Assembly: GCA_017621205.1 (NCBI GenBank)
Contig: JAGATQ010000035.1
Span: 1-57,246 of the forward strand
DNA from: Lachnospira sp.
Lineage (GTDB): Bacteria; Bacillota; Clostridia; Lachnospirales; Lachnospiraceae
DNA length: 57,246 bases
Reading direction: 5' to 3'
Shown here piece by piece: positions 15,889 to 24,319 of this stretch. The notes beneath the pieces were generated by a model, which was not told where the DNA came from, did not search any database, and saw nothing but the letters and a program-made list of their open reading frames with translations. Each line of letters begins with the position of its first letter. The first letter of the stretch is position 1. The position numbers and the translations under genes are program-made.

Positions 15889-16799
15889 AAATCAACATGA
15901 ATCGACAGCTTCCCCTCTTCCTTCTCTGCACACACCAAAGCCCCCTGCTTTATTGCCAGAAGCTTTACAATATATAAGCCAAGTCCTGTGCCTGTTCCAT
16001 GACGGGCCTCATTGCCACGGTATGTTCGCTCAAATAGCTGCTCCACATCCAGATTACTATCCTCCAACACATTAGAAAACGTAATTCTTACATACTTCCC
16101 CTCTTCTTTTTGCAACTGTTCCATAGAGACAAGGAAGGTCTCCTTCGCATATTTTATAACATTGTTTAAAAGATTGGTAAGCATCCTTAGCAGAAGCTGT
16201 TTATCTGCCAGTATCATCACACTCTGTTCCGTAAGGGAAATCTCCGGCACAAGCTGTTTCTCCCTGATTAGCTCCTCATGGTCAATAATAAACTGCATTA
16301 ACAGCTTTGTGGCATCTATCCGTTCCAGCTCCACTTTTGCTGTATCACTCTCCAACAGTGACATCTCAAAAAACTCATCTATCATATGCGACACCACCTG
16401 CGTTTTGTCAAGACACCGTACCAGATATTCCTCACTCTTGTTGTCGAAGCCCCCCTTCCGGTAAAGCTGCTGTAAATTTCCACGAATCACCGTAAGCGGT
16501 GTTCTTAAATCATGGGCAATATCAGATATGGATTGCCTTAGCTTAACTTCCATCTGTTCTGCCTTAAGCTTTAAATGCTTTTGATAATCCAGATTATCAT
16601 TTATCTGAACTGCAAACTCTGTCAAATTTCTGTCAAATAAAGATACAGTAAGCTGACGGTTATAATTCTGTTCCTTAGTATGAATAAGCTCCTTCGTAAG
16701 ACGTTGAAGCTCCCGTCTCATACTAATACGCCACAACAGCAAAAAGAAAAAGAGGGCAACAAGCACCACAATGATAGTAATATATATAATATCCCTCAT
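15873..16799 (-). CDS. Sensor histidine kinase
   Basis: About 308 residues. One N-terminal membrane helix (MRDIIYITIIVVLVALFFF region) is followed by a linker, a HisKA domain with SDIAHDLRTPLTVIRG near residue 95 and an HATPase domain with LLNNVIKYA, a GTGTGLGLYIVKLL G-box. No large extracytoplasmic sensor is present, as in intramembrane-sensing kinases. ATG 16799 overlaps the regulator stop as ATGA, so the genes are coupled; a start 12 codons earlier is also open. The 3' end overlaps yoeB tail to tail. Confidence 0.92.
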   Translation of the reverse strand: MRDIIYITIIVVLVALFFFLLLWRISMRRELQRLTKELIHTKEQNYNRQLTVSLFDRNLTEFAVQINDNLDYQKHLKLKAEQMEVKLRQSISDIAHDLRTPLTVIRGNLQQLYRKGGFDNKSEEYLVRCLDKTQVVSHMIDEFFEMSLLESDTAKVELERIDATKLLMQFIIDHEELIREKQLVPEISLTEQSVMILADKQLLLRMLTNLLNNVIKYAKETFLVSMEQLQKEEGKYVRITFSNVLEDSNLDVEQLFERTYRGNEARHGTGTGLGLYIVKLLAIKQGALVCAEKEEGKLSIHVDFYLSS

Positions 16800-17500
16800 A
16801 CCTGTTCCCCCTTCAGCCGATAACCGATTCCCCATACTGTTTCGATATAATCCTGCCCAGTTACCTTTTTTAATTTGCTTCTTAGATTGCTGACATGAAC
16901 ATTGATGGTGTTATCCTCACAGAAATATTCACTCTGCCAGACTGACTCATAGAGATTCGCTTTGGAATAGGTTTTGGATGGGTTTTCTAAAAAAAGCTCT
17001 AGTAACTGCTGTTCCTTTGCGGTCAGGGCAATCTCCTCTCCCCGGTATTCTACCCGGTGCTCTAAAGGATAGTACCGCAAATCACCACAGGAATACACCT
17101 TTTTTCTGTCCTCTTCCCTGGCTATACCACTATCCTTGCTCCTGCGAAGCACAACCTCCATACGCACCAAGACCTCATCCAAATCAAAGGGCTTTAAAAT
17201 ATAATCATCCGCCCCCATCTTTAGTACCTCCAGACGGGTGTCAATACCCGATTTGGCAGACAGACAGATAACCGGTGTATTGGAATGGGTTCTAAGCTTC
17301 TTGATTAACTCTGCACCACTGATATAGGGAAGCATCAAATCCATCAGTATAATGAGATACTCCTTTTCAGAGAGACAATGGGCTGCTGCTTTTCCATCAG
17401 AAGCACACTCCACCTCATATCCATGCTCCTCTAAAAAGGCTTTGAGCATATCACTAATATCCTTATGGTCCTCTACAATTAAAACTACTTTCTTGTTCAT
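16796..17500 (-). CDS. OmpR-family response regulator
   Basis: A 234-residue regulator. The receiver domain has paired acidic residues in IVEDHKD, the phosphorylated Asp in ILMDLMLPYISG, the switch Thr/Ser region CLSAKSG and Lys in YILKPFDLDEV. The C-terminal winged helix ends NTINVHVSNLRSKL...GIGYRLKG. ATG 17500 starts the operon with the kinase. Upstream is a short gap and the stop of the propeller-like gene, so it has its own promoter or reads through. Confidence 0.93.
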   Translation of the reverse strand: MNKKVVLIVEDHKDISDMLKAFLEEHGYEVECASDGKAAAHCLSEKEYLIILMDLMLPYISGAELIKKLRTHSNTPVICLSAKSGIDTRLEVLKMGADDYILKPFDLDEVLVRMEVVLRRSKDSGIAREEDRKKVYSCGDLRYYPLEHRVEYRGEEIALTAKEQQLLELFLENPSKTYSKANLYESVWQSEYFCEDNTINVHVSNLRSKLKKVTGQDYIETVWGIGYRLKGEQV

Positions 17501-17612
17501 ACTACCGTCCTTCGCTACACTGCTTTTCTTTCAGTCTATCACATTTCCTTTCTTTGCTCAATTCCATTCTTCCCATCCATATAACGTCTTTGCTTCCTGT
17601 GCCTATATACAA

Positions 17613-18800
17613 TTATCTATCTCCATATTCCAGCCGTGTTATCTTAAAAGAATATTTTTTTTCATTAAGATATTCACAGGTTTTTAGTACAATTGCCCGG
17701 TCATCCATGGAAACAACTGCATCTGCCCAGTTCTGGGACACATCCTTATATAAAAGCTGATCCGTCACAACCTTCCCTTCTTTCAAACGCAGAATTCTCA
17801 CTTCAAACCGTTTTGTCCCTTCCTCCTGCTTCAATACAAATAAGTGGTCTCCATTTTCACATACATAAATACTCTCGTAATCTATCTCATCCACAACATT
17901 TATCCGAGGAGTTTCCTCAAGGTTCGTAATTAGATAAATTTTTTCCCCCTCGCCATATGCAAACAATCCCGCCTCTGTAAATTGGATTGGCAGAATAACT
18001 TCTTCCGGAAGATTTAACAGCCTCTGTGAAATAGCTGCTTTACCTTCAATCGCCATATTATCTTGTACCATAAAATCATCTATCAGAAACAGCCAATCCT
18101 GCCTGTTTGTATCCATATTAGCATTTTCATAACCTACATAAATCTCAGAGCCATCCCTGTTCGGCACAATATTTTTTGGAATTCCTATATCCCCCTCTAC
18201 ATCAATTATCATTGACGCATCATCCCAAGGATATGCCGTATCAAAACAAGATAAAACCCATGTTGTATTCGCGTCATAATCTGTTCCACCCTCATCAACA
18301 AAAGTATAAAATAATCTCGTTCCATCACCACTCCATGCAAAAGAGCATCCATATCCCGCACCAAGCGTAAGCTGACTCTCATCCTCAACAAAATACATAA
18401 CCAATTCTACTCCAAATGGATATTGTCTCTCATAAGCAATGTATTTTCCACCAGGAGCAATCTTTACCTGCTCAAGTGGTTCCGTTTCTACCACAAGACT
18501 TGAAAGAATTTTTTCCTGTCCAATATCAATTTTCTGATATTCGTATCCATCCTCTATATACTTCAAAGCATATATATATTCGGAATCCTGTTCTACTGCA
18601 ATCCAGCCCTCTTCCTTTTGCACTCCTTCATAAAAATATTCCTTAATATTTTTTACGACATATTCATTCTCCGCAGATTGCCCATCCTTTTCTTCTAACA
18701 CAATCGTTTTTGTTATTTCCCTTTTGGCATAGCTGTCTAATAGCAGTCCTCCAATCAGACAAAGAAGCAAACAAAAACAAAGCCACATATACCTCCTCAT
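17613..18800 (-). CDS. Membrane-anchored beta-propeller-like protein
   Basis: 395 residues. It begins with a signal anchor (MRRYMWLCFCLLLCLIGGLL) and continues as an extracytoplasmic, Tyr/Asp/Glu-rich beta protein with repeated motifs resembling TolB/WD40-like blades (APGGKYIAYERQYPFG, FAWSGDGTRLFYTF, VPNRDGSEIYVGYE). I recognise no enzyme motif. Its start overlaps the histidine kinase stop by 4 bp (ATGA), so it is the third gene of the RR-HK operon and may act as an accessory sensor or output protein of that system. Confidence 0.65.
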   Translation of the reverse strand: MRRYMWLCFCLLLCLIGGLLLDSYAKREITKTIVLEEKDGQSAENEYVVKNIKEYFYEGVQKEEGWIAVEQDSEYIYALKYIEDGYEYQKIDIGQEKILSSLVVETEPLEQVKIAPGGKYIAYERQYPFGVELVMYFVEDESQLTLGAGYGCSFAWSGDGTRLFYTFVDEGGTDYDANTTWVLSCFDTAYPWDDASMIIDVEGDIGIPKNIVPNRDGSEIYVGYENANMDTNRQDWLFLIDDFMVQDNMAIEGKAAISQRLLNLPEEVILPIQFTEAGLFAYGEGEKIYLITNLEETPRINVVDEIDYESIYVCENGDHLFVLKQEEGTKRFEVRILRLKEGKVVTDQLLYKDVSQNWADAVVSMDDRAIVLKTCEYLNEKKYSFKITRLEYGDR

Positions 18801-20356
18801 TCTCTGTCCACACCCCTCTCCTCATCCGGTCTATGATGCCTGTCCAAAGTAAATGCCTCCTCATCAACCCTTGGAAAGGAAACAGAAAAAACGGTATATT
18901 CTCCCGGTATGCATTCTGTAGTAATACGTCCATTATGCTCATTTACAATTTTTCTTACAATAGATAAACCAAGTCCGGCACTGCCAAGCTCCCTTGAACG
19001 CTCTTTGTCCACACGGTAGAATGGCTCAAATATCCGCTCAAGCTCCTGCTTATTAAGTCCCTCCCCATGGTTGACAACATCGACTCTTATCATTTCATCC
19101 TCCGTTTTCATTTGAATCCGAATTTCCTTTCCCGTTTCCCCATATTTAATCGCATTATCTATAAGGTTTATCAATACCTGCCGAATCCGGTCCTCCCTGC
19201 CGTTCATGATGTATTCTCCCTCTTCAATATGAAGTGTAATCGTATTGTCATATCGCTTGGCCTTCATTCTCATCATTTCTGTAACATCCATTAACACACC
19301 TATCATCTCAATCGGCTCCAGCGTGTATTCTCCCTCCATATCCTGCATATCTAACAACTGCACCACCATCCGGTGCATCCGTTCGCTCTCACGAAGAATC
19401 TGTGCCATTCCGCGATGAAATAATTCCGTATCTGCAAGACCGTTTTCCCCTATCAGCTGTGCATACCCGGAGATAACTGCAAGCGGAGTTTTTAGCTCAT
19501 GGGTAATGCTATTATAAAATTCCTGCCTGCTATCCAACAATGATAGTATCCGCTTTCTGTCCTGTTCTATTTTCTCAAACTGCTCCTTTGTCACCGTAAG
19601 CATCTTCTTATAATTGCCGGCAAGCTCACCGATTTCATCCTGCCGCCGATAGAATTGTTCCTCACCAAGCAGTTTGGTATCCAGCCTTCCATCCTCAAAA
19701 TGACTGGAAATATCCTCCGATATGTCTGCCAGCCTACGAATGGGCTTAACCATTCTATTTACTATCAGCCATATAATGATATAGCTGACCCCCAGAACCA
19801 GTATAATCCCATAAATCATACTGTGCAATGCATTTCGTTCACGCTCATATATCTCATTGTAATCCAGATAGAAGCGGATATGTCCAAGCAGTTCCCCACG
19901 GGCCTTGGCAGGCATTGAAAAATAAACATCACATGCATTATCCTTGCCATAATGTAAGGTAAATGCACTTTCCCCATTCATTGCCCTGCCAAAATCCTCA
20001 CGGTTTTTTAAACCTACAAACCGTTCGTTACCAGTACCGATTGGTTTCCCTTCTATATCATAAAATGCAACATTCCGGTATCCCGCATTTTGAAACTGTT
20101 CTTCTATGTCGTTAATAAACTTTTCAAATCCTTCCTTATTTATCTGATTGTCATGAAGCATTAAGACCTGACACACATAAAGCTGTGCATTTTCCTTTAC
20201 CCGCAATAACTCTTCCGTAATTTGTTTTTCTGTATTCAGACGCATCTGTATCTCCATAGAATAGGAAACAGCAGTAACACCGACGATTCCCATCAACAGA
20301 AACCAGACACTGATACGAAATAAAATACTATTAAAAAATTTATTATTTTGGAACAT
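18797..20356 (-). CDS. Sensor histidine kinase with extracytoplasmic sensor
   Basis: About 519 residues. Two membrane helices (about 10-35 and 180-205) flank a sensor of about 145 residues with a PAS/Cache-like flavour (VAFYDIEGKPIGTGNERF). A HAMP segment, HisKA with NSITHELKTPLAVISG and an HATPase domain with LINLIDNAIKYG and GSAGLGLSIVRKI follow. ATG 20356 was chosen over a TTG six codons earlier; it overlaps the regulator gene by 14 bp. A beta-propeller-like membrane protein is coupled downstream. Confidence 0.93.
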   Translation of the reverse strand: MFQNNKFFNSILFRISVWFLLMGIVGVTAVSYSMEIQMRLNTEKQITEELLRVKENAQLYVCQVLMLHDNQINKEGFEKFINDIEEQFQNAGYRNVAFYDIEGKPIGTGNERFVGLKNREDFGRAMNGESAFTLHYGKDNACDVYFSMPAKARGELLGHIRFYLDYNEIYERERNALHSMIYGIILVLGVSYIIIWLIVNRMVKPIRRLADISEDISSHFEDGRLDTKLLGEEQFYRRQDEIGELAGNYKKMLTVTKEQFEKIEQDRKRILSLLDSRQEFYNSITHELKTPLAVISGYAQLIGENGLADTELFHRGMAQILRESERMHRMVVQLLDMQDMEGEYTLEPIEMIGVLMDVTEMMRMKAKRYDNTITLHIEEGEYIMNGREDRIRQVLINLIDNAIKYGETGKEIRIQMKTEDEMIRVDVVNHGEGLNKQELERIFEPFYRVDKERSRELGSAGLGLSIVRKIVNEHNGRITTECIPGEYTVFSVSFPRVDEEAFTLDRHHRPDEERGVDRE

Positions 20357-21026
20357 ACTTATACCCCACACCAAATACAGTAAGAATCCTATCTGCTAAA
20401 TCCAGCTTTTCCCGCAGGCGATGAATATGAACATCAACTGTGCGGGTTCCTCCAAGAAAATCATATCCCCATATCTCAGTAAGCAGGGAATCTCTCGTAA
20501 ATGTCTTCCGTGGATGTTTTATCAGCCACAAAAGCAGGTCAAATTCCTTCACCGTCAATTCAACCTGCTCATCATTCATAAATACAATACGCTCCTGTTC
20601 TAAAATTACCACATGCCCGACATGGATTTTATTCTGGGGCGTCTGTGTTTTTTCCATTCTACGCAGGATGGTCTTAACCCTCGCTGTAACCTCCCGCAGT
20701 TCAAAGGGCTTTGTAATATAGTCATCTGCCCCGGAAGATAAGCCACATACCTTATCGTCAACCGTCCCCCTTGCTGTCAGCATAATGATTGGAATATTAT
20801 ATTGCTCTGTCAACATTTTACAGACATCCACACCGCTCAAATCCGGCAGCATCCAGTCCAGCAGCACAAGCTGGGGCTCATATTCCTTCACGAGCCTGAT
20901 TCCGTCTGCTCCATTATAGGCACTCTTCACCTGAAACCCTTCTTTTGTAAAATGATATTCTAAAATGTCAGCAAGGGATTTCTCATCTTCTATTACAAGT
21001 AACCGGGGTTCTGCCATTGTACTCAT
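20343..21026 (-). CDS. OmpR-family response regulator
   Basis: About 227 residues: receiver with LVIEDEKSLADIL, LLDWMLPDLSGVDV (phospho-Asp), MLTARG and YITKPFELREV, then a winged helix ending TRTVDVHIHRLREKL. The reading frame continues upstream without a stop into an asnB remnant, giving a 333-codon ORF from 21344. I place the start at ATG 21026 or at ATG 21017, with GGAGG or GGAG-type sites upstream. The regulator is followed by its kinase and a membrane propeller-like protein. Confidence 0.88.
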   Translation of the reverse strand: MSTMAEPRLLVIEDEKSLADILEYHFTKEGFQVKSAYNGADGIRLVKEYEPQLVLLDWMLPDLSGVDVCKMLTEQYNIPIIMLTARGTVDDKVCGLSSGADDYITKPFELREVTARVKTILRRMEKTQTPQNKIHVGHVVILEQERIVFMNDEQVELTVKEFDLLLWLIKHPRKTFTRDSLLTEIWGYDFLGGTRTVDVHIHRLREKLDLADRILTVFGVGYKYVPK

Positions 21027-21077
21027 CTCCAAACCTTCTACCTCCGCTGTTTTTCTCATCTTCCCCCAAAAAACACA

Positions 21078-21344
21078 TGCTACCCTCCTCAAAGCGTATT
21101 TCGTCGTATAATTTTTTGTTTTTATCTTGTGTGGAATTCTACTAGCAACCCGGAAAACTTCGCGGTCCAAAAATGGAACACGAAGCTCCAATGAGTGTGC
21201 CATACTCATCTTATCCACCTTCTGTAAAATATCTCCGGGAAGCCAGTATTTTAAATCTATAGCCTGCATCTGTTCCAAATCTTTTAGATGCCCAAGCCCA
21301 CTATACTCCTCCTTGTATCCAATCGCCCCACAGATTCCACACAT
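21078..21344 (-). pseudogene. asnB: Asparagine synthase (asnB) remnant
   Basis: The frame begins MCGICGAIGY, the N-terminal Cys-glutaminase start of class B asparagine synthetases, then jumps within about 10 codons to a piece from the middle of the synthetase domain (DLKYWLPGDILQKVDKMSMA, ELRVPFLDREVF, then KNYTTKYALRRVA). Several hundred codons between these pieces, and the end of the gene, are missing. The remnant keeps a ribosome binding site and runs in frame into the response regulator gene. It can have no synthetase activity. Confidence 0.85.
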
Positions 21345-21373
21345 TTTGTTATCACCTCTTTCATTTTTTCTTC

Positions 21374-21537
21374 TAGTACATCATAAATTAAGTTCTTGAT
21401 AGTAAAGCGAAGGATAAATTTTTATTCTGCAAGGCAGATTTTCGACGGTGTAGTGGTGACTACAGCTAGAAAATCTAACACAGCAGATAATAATTTAGAC
21501 AAGCTTAACTGCAAGAAACTTAGTTTATGATGTACTA
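21374..21537. repeat. R4 repeat: long hairpin element
   Basis: TAGTACATCATAAA...AAGTTCTTG (21374-21398) pairs with CAAGAAACTT...TTTATGATGTACTA (21512-21537). Inside, AGATTTTC pairs with GAAAATCT and TGTAGT-GGTG-ACTACA forms the tip. The layout is like R1 and R3, but the sequence is different. It lies between the asnB remnant and rlmH. Confidence 0.75.
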
Positions 21538-21544
21538 CTACATA

Positions 21545-21572
21545 CTATCAGATAGATATTTCCATCTGATAG
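21545..21572. repeat. 9-bp inverted repeat downstream of rlmH
   Basis: CTATCAGAT and ATCTGATAG pair around a 10-nt loop. It lies 55 bp after the rlmH stop codon (minus strand) and could serve as a weak terminator, but no T-run follows. Confidence 0.4.
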
Positions 21573-21626
21573 CAAAGATGTTTCAAAAATGTAAAAGATG
21601 ATATACAATTGCTTCCTTGTTTTCTA

Positions 21627-22106
21627 TTACTTGTGGTAAGGTTCTTTATTGATAATACGGTATCCGCGATAGATCTGCTCCAACAAAATCACCCGCATCA
21701 GCTGATGGGGAAATGTCATCTTAGAAAAACTAAGCTTCCTATCCGCCTGTTCAAGCACTTTGCTATGAAGCCCAAGCGACCCGCCAATCACAAACTGGAT
21801 ATGACTGTTCCCCTGCACAGCAAGCGTTTCCATACACCTCGCTAACTCGATGGAATCAAGCATGTTACCCTCAATCGCAAGAGCAATGACATAGGCATCG
21901 TCCCGAAGGGTTTTTAAAAGACGCTCCCCCTCCTTCGCCTTAATGATTTCCTCCATCGCTTCACTGGCACGCTCCGGTGTCTTCTCGTCTGCCACCTCCA
22001 AAATATCCAGCTTACAATACCGGCTAAGCCGTTTGCTATATTCCTCAATCGCCGCTTTAAAATACTTTTCCTTTATCTTGCCGACACAGCTTATGGTTAT
22101 TCTCAT
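21627..22106 (-). CDS. rlmH: 23S rRNA (pseudouridine-1915-N3) methyltransferase
   Basis: A 159-residue SPOUT-class enzyme, the usual RlmH length. It uses S-adenosylmethionine to methylate pseudouridine 1915 in helix 69 of 23S rRNA on assembled ribosomes. The trefoil-knot SAM site is visible as FVIGGSLGLHSKVL and FSKMTFPHQLMRVILLEQIY, and the protein ends in the typical INKEPYHK. The ATG at 22106 has GGAGGAG upstream and lies 3 bp after the cysK stop, so the two genes are cotranscribed. Confidence 0.96.
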   Translation of the reverse strand: MRITISCVGKIKEKYFKAAIEEYSKRLSRYCKLDILEVADEKTPERASEAMEEIIKAKEGERLLKTLRDDAYVIALAIEGNMLDSIELARCMETLAVQGNSHIQFVIGGSLGLHSKVLEQADRKLSFSKMTFPHQLMRVILLEQIYRGYRIINKEPYHK

Positions 22107-22109
22107 TTC

Positions 22110-23045
22110 TTACTCCTCCGTAAATAACGGAGTAGAATAATAGCGGTCTCCTGTATCCGGCAGCAACGCTACAATCGTCTTACCCTCATGTTCCGGTCGT
22201 TTTGCCAGCTCAATGGCTGCCTTTAAGGCTGCACCAGAAGAAATACCCACAAGAATTCCCTCCTTTTTTGCCAGCAGCTTACCTGTGACAAAAGCATCTT
22301 CATTTTCAATCGTGATAATCTCATCATATATCCTGGTATTTAACACATCCGGTACAAACCCGGCACCGATTCCCTGAATCTTATGTGCCCCCGGTGTTCC
22401 CTTGGAAAGCACAGGAGAAGTCGCTGGCTCCACAGCAACGATTTTCACATCAGCCTTTTTCTCCTTTAAATACTCTCCGACTCCGGTCAGTGTTCCACCA
22501 GTTCCGACGCCTGCAACAAATATATCCACCTCGCCATCCGTATCCTCCCAAATCTCCGGGCCTGTGGTAGCCTTATGAATTGCCGGATTGGCAGGATTCA
22601 CAAACTGTCCCGGAATAAAGCTGTCGTTGATTTCCTTGGAAAGCTCCTCTGCCTTTTCAATGGCTCCCTTCATTCCCTTCGCACCATCGGTCAGAACAAG
22701 CTCTGCTCCATACGCCTTTAATATATTGCGGCGTTCCACACTCATCGTCTCCGGCATTGTGAGAATAATGCGATAACCCTTTACCGCCGCAATCGCAGCA
22801 AGTCCGATTCCGGTATTGCCAGAGGTCGGCTCGATGATAACAGAGCCCTCCTTCAACACTCCCTTGGCTTCTGCATCCTCAATCATTGCCTTGGCAATTC
22901 TGTCCTTCACACTTCCTGCGGGATTAAAATATTCCAGCTTCACTAACACCTTGGCCTTGAGTCCCAACTCCTTTTCTACATTTGATACCTCAACCAAAGG
23001 GGTCTTTCCTACTAAATCTAATGTTCCTTGATATACCTTTCCCAT
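22110..23045 (-). CDS. cysK: Cysteine synthase A (O-acetylserine sulfhydrylase)
   Basis: A 311-residue pyridoxal phosphate enzyme that makes cysteine from O-acetylserine and sulfide. The PLP lysine is in [11 protein letters not shown] near residue 44, the substrate loop is [11 protein letters not shown] near 70, the phosphate-binding loop is [12 protein letters not shown] near 177 and GISSGAA near 265 completes the site. The ATG at 23045 follows GAGAGG. A TTGACA-17-TATAGT promoter (23099-23127) lies about 50 bp upstream. rlmH follows in the same operon. Confidence 0.96.
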   Translation of the reverse strand: MGKVYQGTLDLVGKTPLVEVSNVEKELGLKAKVLVKLEYFNPAGSVKDRIAKAMIEDAEAKGVLKEGSVIIEPTSGNTGIGLAAIAAVKGYRIILTMPETMSVERRNILKAYGAELVLTDGAKGMKGAIEKAEELSKEINDSFIPGQFVNPANPAIHKATTGPEIWEDTDGEVDIFVAGVGTGGTLTGVGEYLKEKKADVKIVAVEPATSPVLSKGTPGAHKIQGIGAGFVPDVLNTRIYDEIITIENEDAFVTGKLLAKKEGILVGISSGAALKAAIELAKRPEHEGKTIVALLPDTGDRYYSTPLFTEE

Positions 23046-23098
23046 AGCTTCTACCTCTCTTTTTATTCCTACTTGATTAGTATGATTTATTTGTGATA

Positions 23099-23127
23099 AC
23101 TATACTCTTATTTCCTTTTTCTGTCAA
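23099..23127 (-). promoter_or_regulatory. cysK promoter
   Basis: On the minus strand TTGACA (23122-23127), 17 bp and TATAGT (23099-23104) match the sigma70 consensus closely. AATCATACTAATCAAG and AGGAATAAA follow between the -10 box and the gene and could hold a cysteine-regulator site, but this is not certain. Confidence 0.75.
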
Positions 23128-23185
23128 CCACTTTACCTAACTATATTTTTAATAACCAGTTATAAAAACTATCTTTAACAAGGCT

Positions 23186-23234
23186 GTTAAGATTAGCCAA
23201 TTATTTTTGTTGTTGAGATTAGCCGATTATTTTT
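23186..23234 (+). repeat. Tandem 23-bp repeat next to the ttcA-like promoter
   Basis: GTTAAGATTAGCCAATTATT plus TTT (23186-23208) and the same with two changes (23212-23234) are spaced 26 bp apart, about 2.5 helix turns, and end 3 bp before the -35 box. The arrangement suits paired operator or activator sites. Confidence 0.6.
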
Positions 23235-23237
23235 CTA

Positions 23238-23266
23238 TTGAAATTATATCAGGAAATCCGTATACT
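23238..23266 (+). promoter_or_regulatory. Promoter of the ttcA-like gene
   Basis: TTGAAA (23238-23243), 17 bp and TATACT (23261-23266) fit sigma70 well. The ATG at 23327 lies 60 bp downstream. Confidence 0.7.
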
Positions 23267-23326
23267 GAATAATGATTCTATAATTAAGCAGCAATATTGG
23301 CTTTTTGATAAAACAGGGAAAGAAGA

Positions 23327-24238
23327 ATGGGTATGAAACAGTTAGAAAATGAAAATCGGGAAAAGAAAATATCAGATACACAACCAGGCAATAACAAAAA
23401 AACGGATATTAACCAGCGAGCTTATGACATTGAGTTAAGCATCCGAAAAAAATTCCACAAGGCGTTGTTTTCCCGTTTTACCAAAGCGATTAAAAATTAT
23501 GAGCTGATACAGCCAGGAGACCGGATTGCAGTATGTATTTCCGGCGGAAAGGATTCTATGCTGATGGCAAAGCTGTTTCAGGAGCTGCAAAAACACCGCC
23601 AGATTCCCTTTGGGCTGGTTTTTCTTGTAATGGACCCGGGCTATGTCAAAGAAAACCGTCTGCTAATTGAATCCAACGCCCGCATGATGAATATTCCCAT
23701 TACCATATTTGAATCGGATATTTTTGATACAGTCTATGATATTGAAAAGTCTCCCTGTTATCTCTGTGCCCGCATGCGTCGGGGACACCTCTACCACCAG
23801 GCAAAAGAGCTTGGCTGCAACAAAATCGCACTGGGACACCATTATGATGATGTCATTGAAACCATTCTGATGGGCATGCTCTATGGTGCACAGGTACAGA
23901 CTATGATGCCCAAGCTCCACAGCACCAATTTTGAAGGAATGGAGCTGATACGACCGATGTACCTGATTCGGGAACAGGATATTGAGCATTGGCGTGATTA
24001 CAATCACCTTTCGTTTCTACAGTGTGCCTGTCATTTTACCGAAACCTGTTGTACAACTACGGATGAAAGTGATAGTGCATCTAAACGGATGGAGGTTAAA
24101 AAGCTGATTGCCGAACTGAAAAAAGTCAATCCTTATATAGAGGGCAATATATTTAAAAGTGTTGAAAATGTCAATGTGGATACTGTGATTGCTTATAAAA
24201 AGCATGGTATAAAACATCATTTTCTGGAGGAATATTAA
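23327..24238 (+). CDS. TtcA-like tRNA 2-thiocytidine synthetase
   Basis: 303 residues. The PP-loop ATP pyrophosphatase motif CISGGKDSMLMAKLF lies near residue 69. The Cys pair in SPCYLCARMRRG near 145 and HHYDD near 170 match TtcA, which uses ATP and an Fe-S cluster to thiolate cytidine 32 of tRNA. A further Cys-rich segment (CACHFTETCC) follows near 235. The first 40 residues are a charged extension. Firmicute homologues are less studied than the E. coli enzyme, so the substrate is inferred. The gene stands alone between its promoter and a terminator. Confidence 0.8.
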   Translation: MGMKQLENENREKKISDTQPGNNKKTDINQRAYDIELSIRKKFHKALFSRFTKAIKNYELIQPGDRIAVCISGGKDSMLMAKLFQELQKHRQIPFGLVFLVMDPGYVKENRLLIESNARMMNIPITIFESDIFDTVYDIEKSPCYLCARMRRGHLYHQAKELGCNKIALGHHYDDVIETILMGMLYGAQVQTMMPKLHSTNFEGMELIRPMYLIREQDIEHWRDYNHLSFLQCACHFTETCCTTTDESDSASKRMEVKKLIAELKKVNPYIEGNIFKSVENVNVDTVIAYKKHGIKHHFLEEY

Positions 24239-24262
24239 AGGGGCTGCCAACGCAGCCCCTTC
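24239..24262. terminator. Bidirectional intrinsic terminator
   Basis: AGGGGCTGC - CAAC-type loop - GCAGCCCCT is a GC-rich hairpin that begins directly after the ttcA-like stop codon. T-rich sequence on both sides lets it also end the convergent chemoreceptor transcript. Confidence 0.8.
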
Positions 24263-24319
24263 TTATACTGTATTATAAAAAGTATTTCAATTGTCCCGCC
24301 AGAGCCTTACAACTATCGC

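Noticed and set aside
23046..23100. T-box or SAM riboswitch in the cysK leader
   Set aside because: The leader between promoter and gene is only about 45 nt, too short for either, and lacks their motifs.
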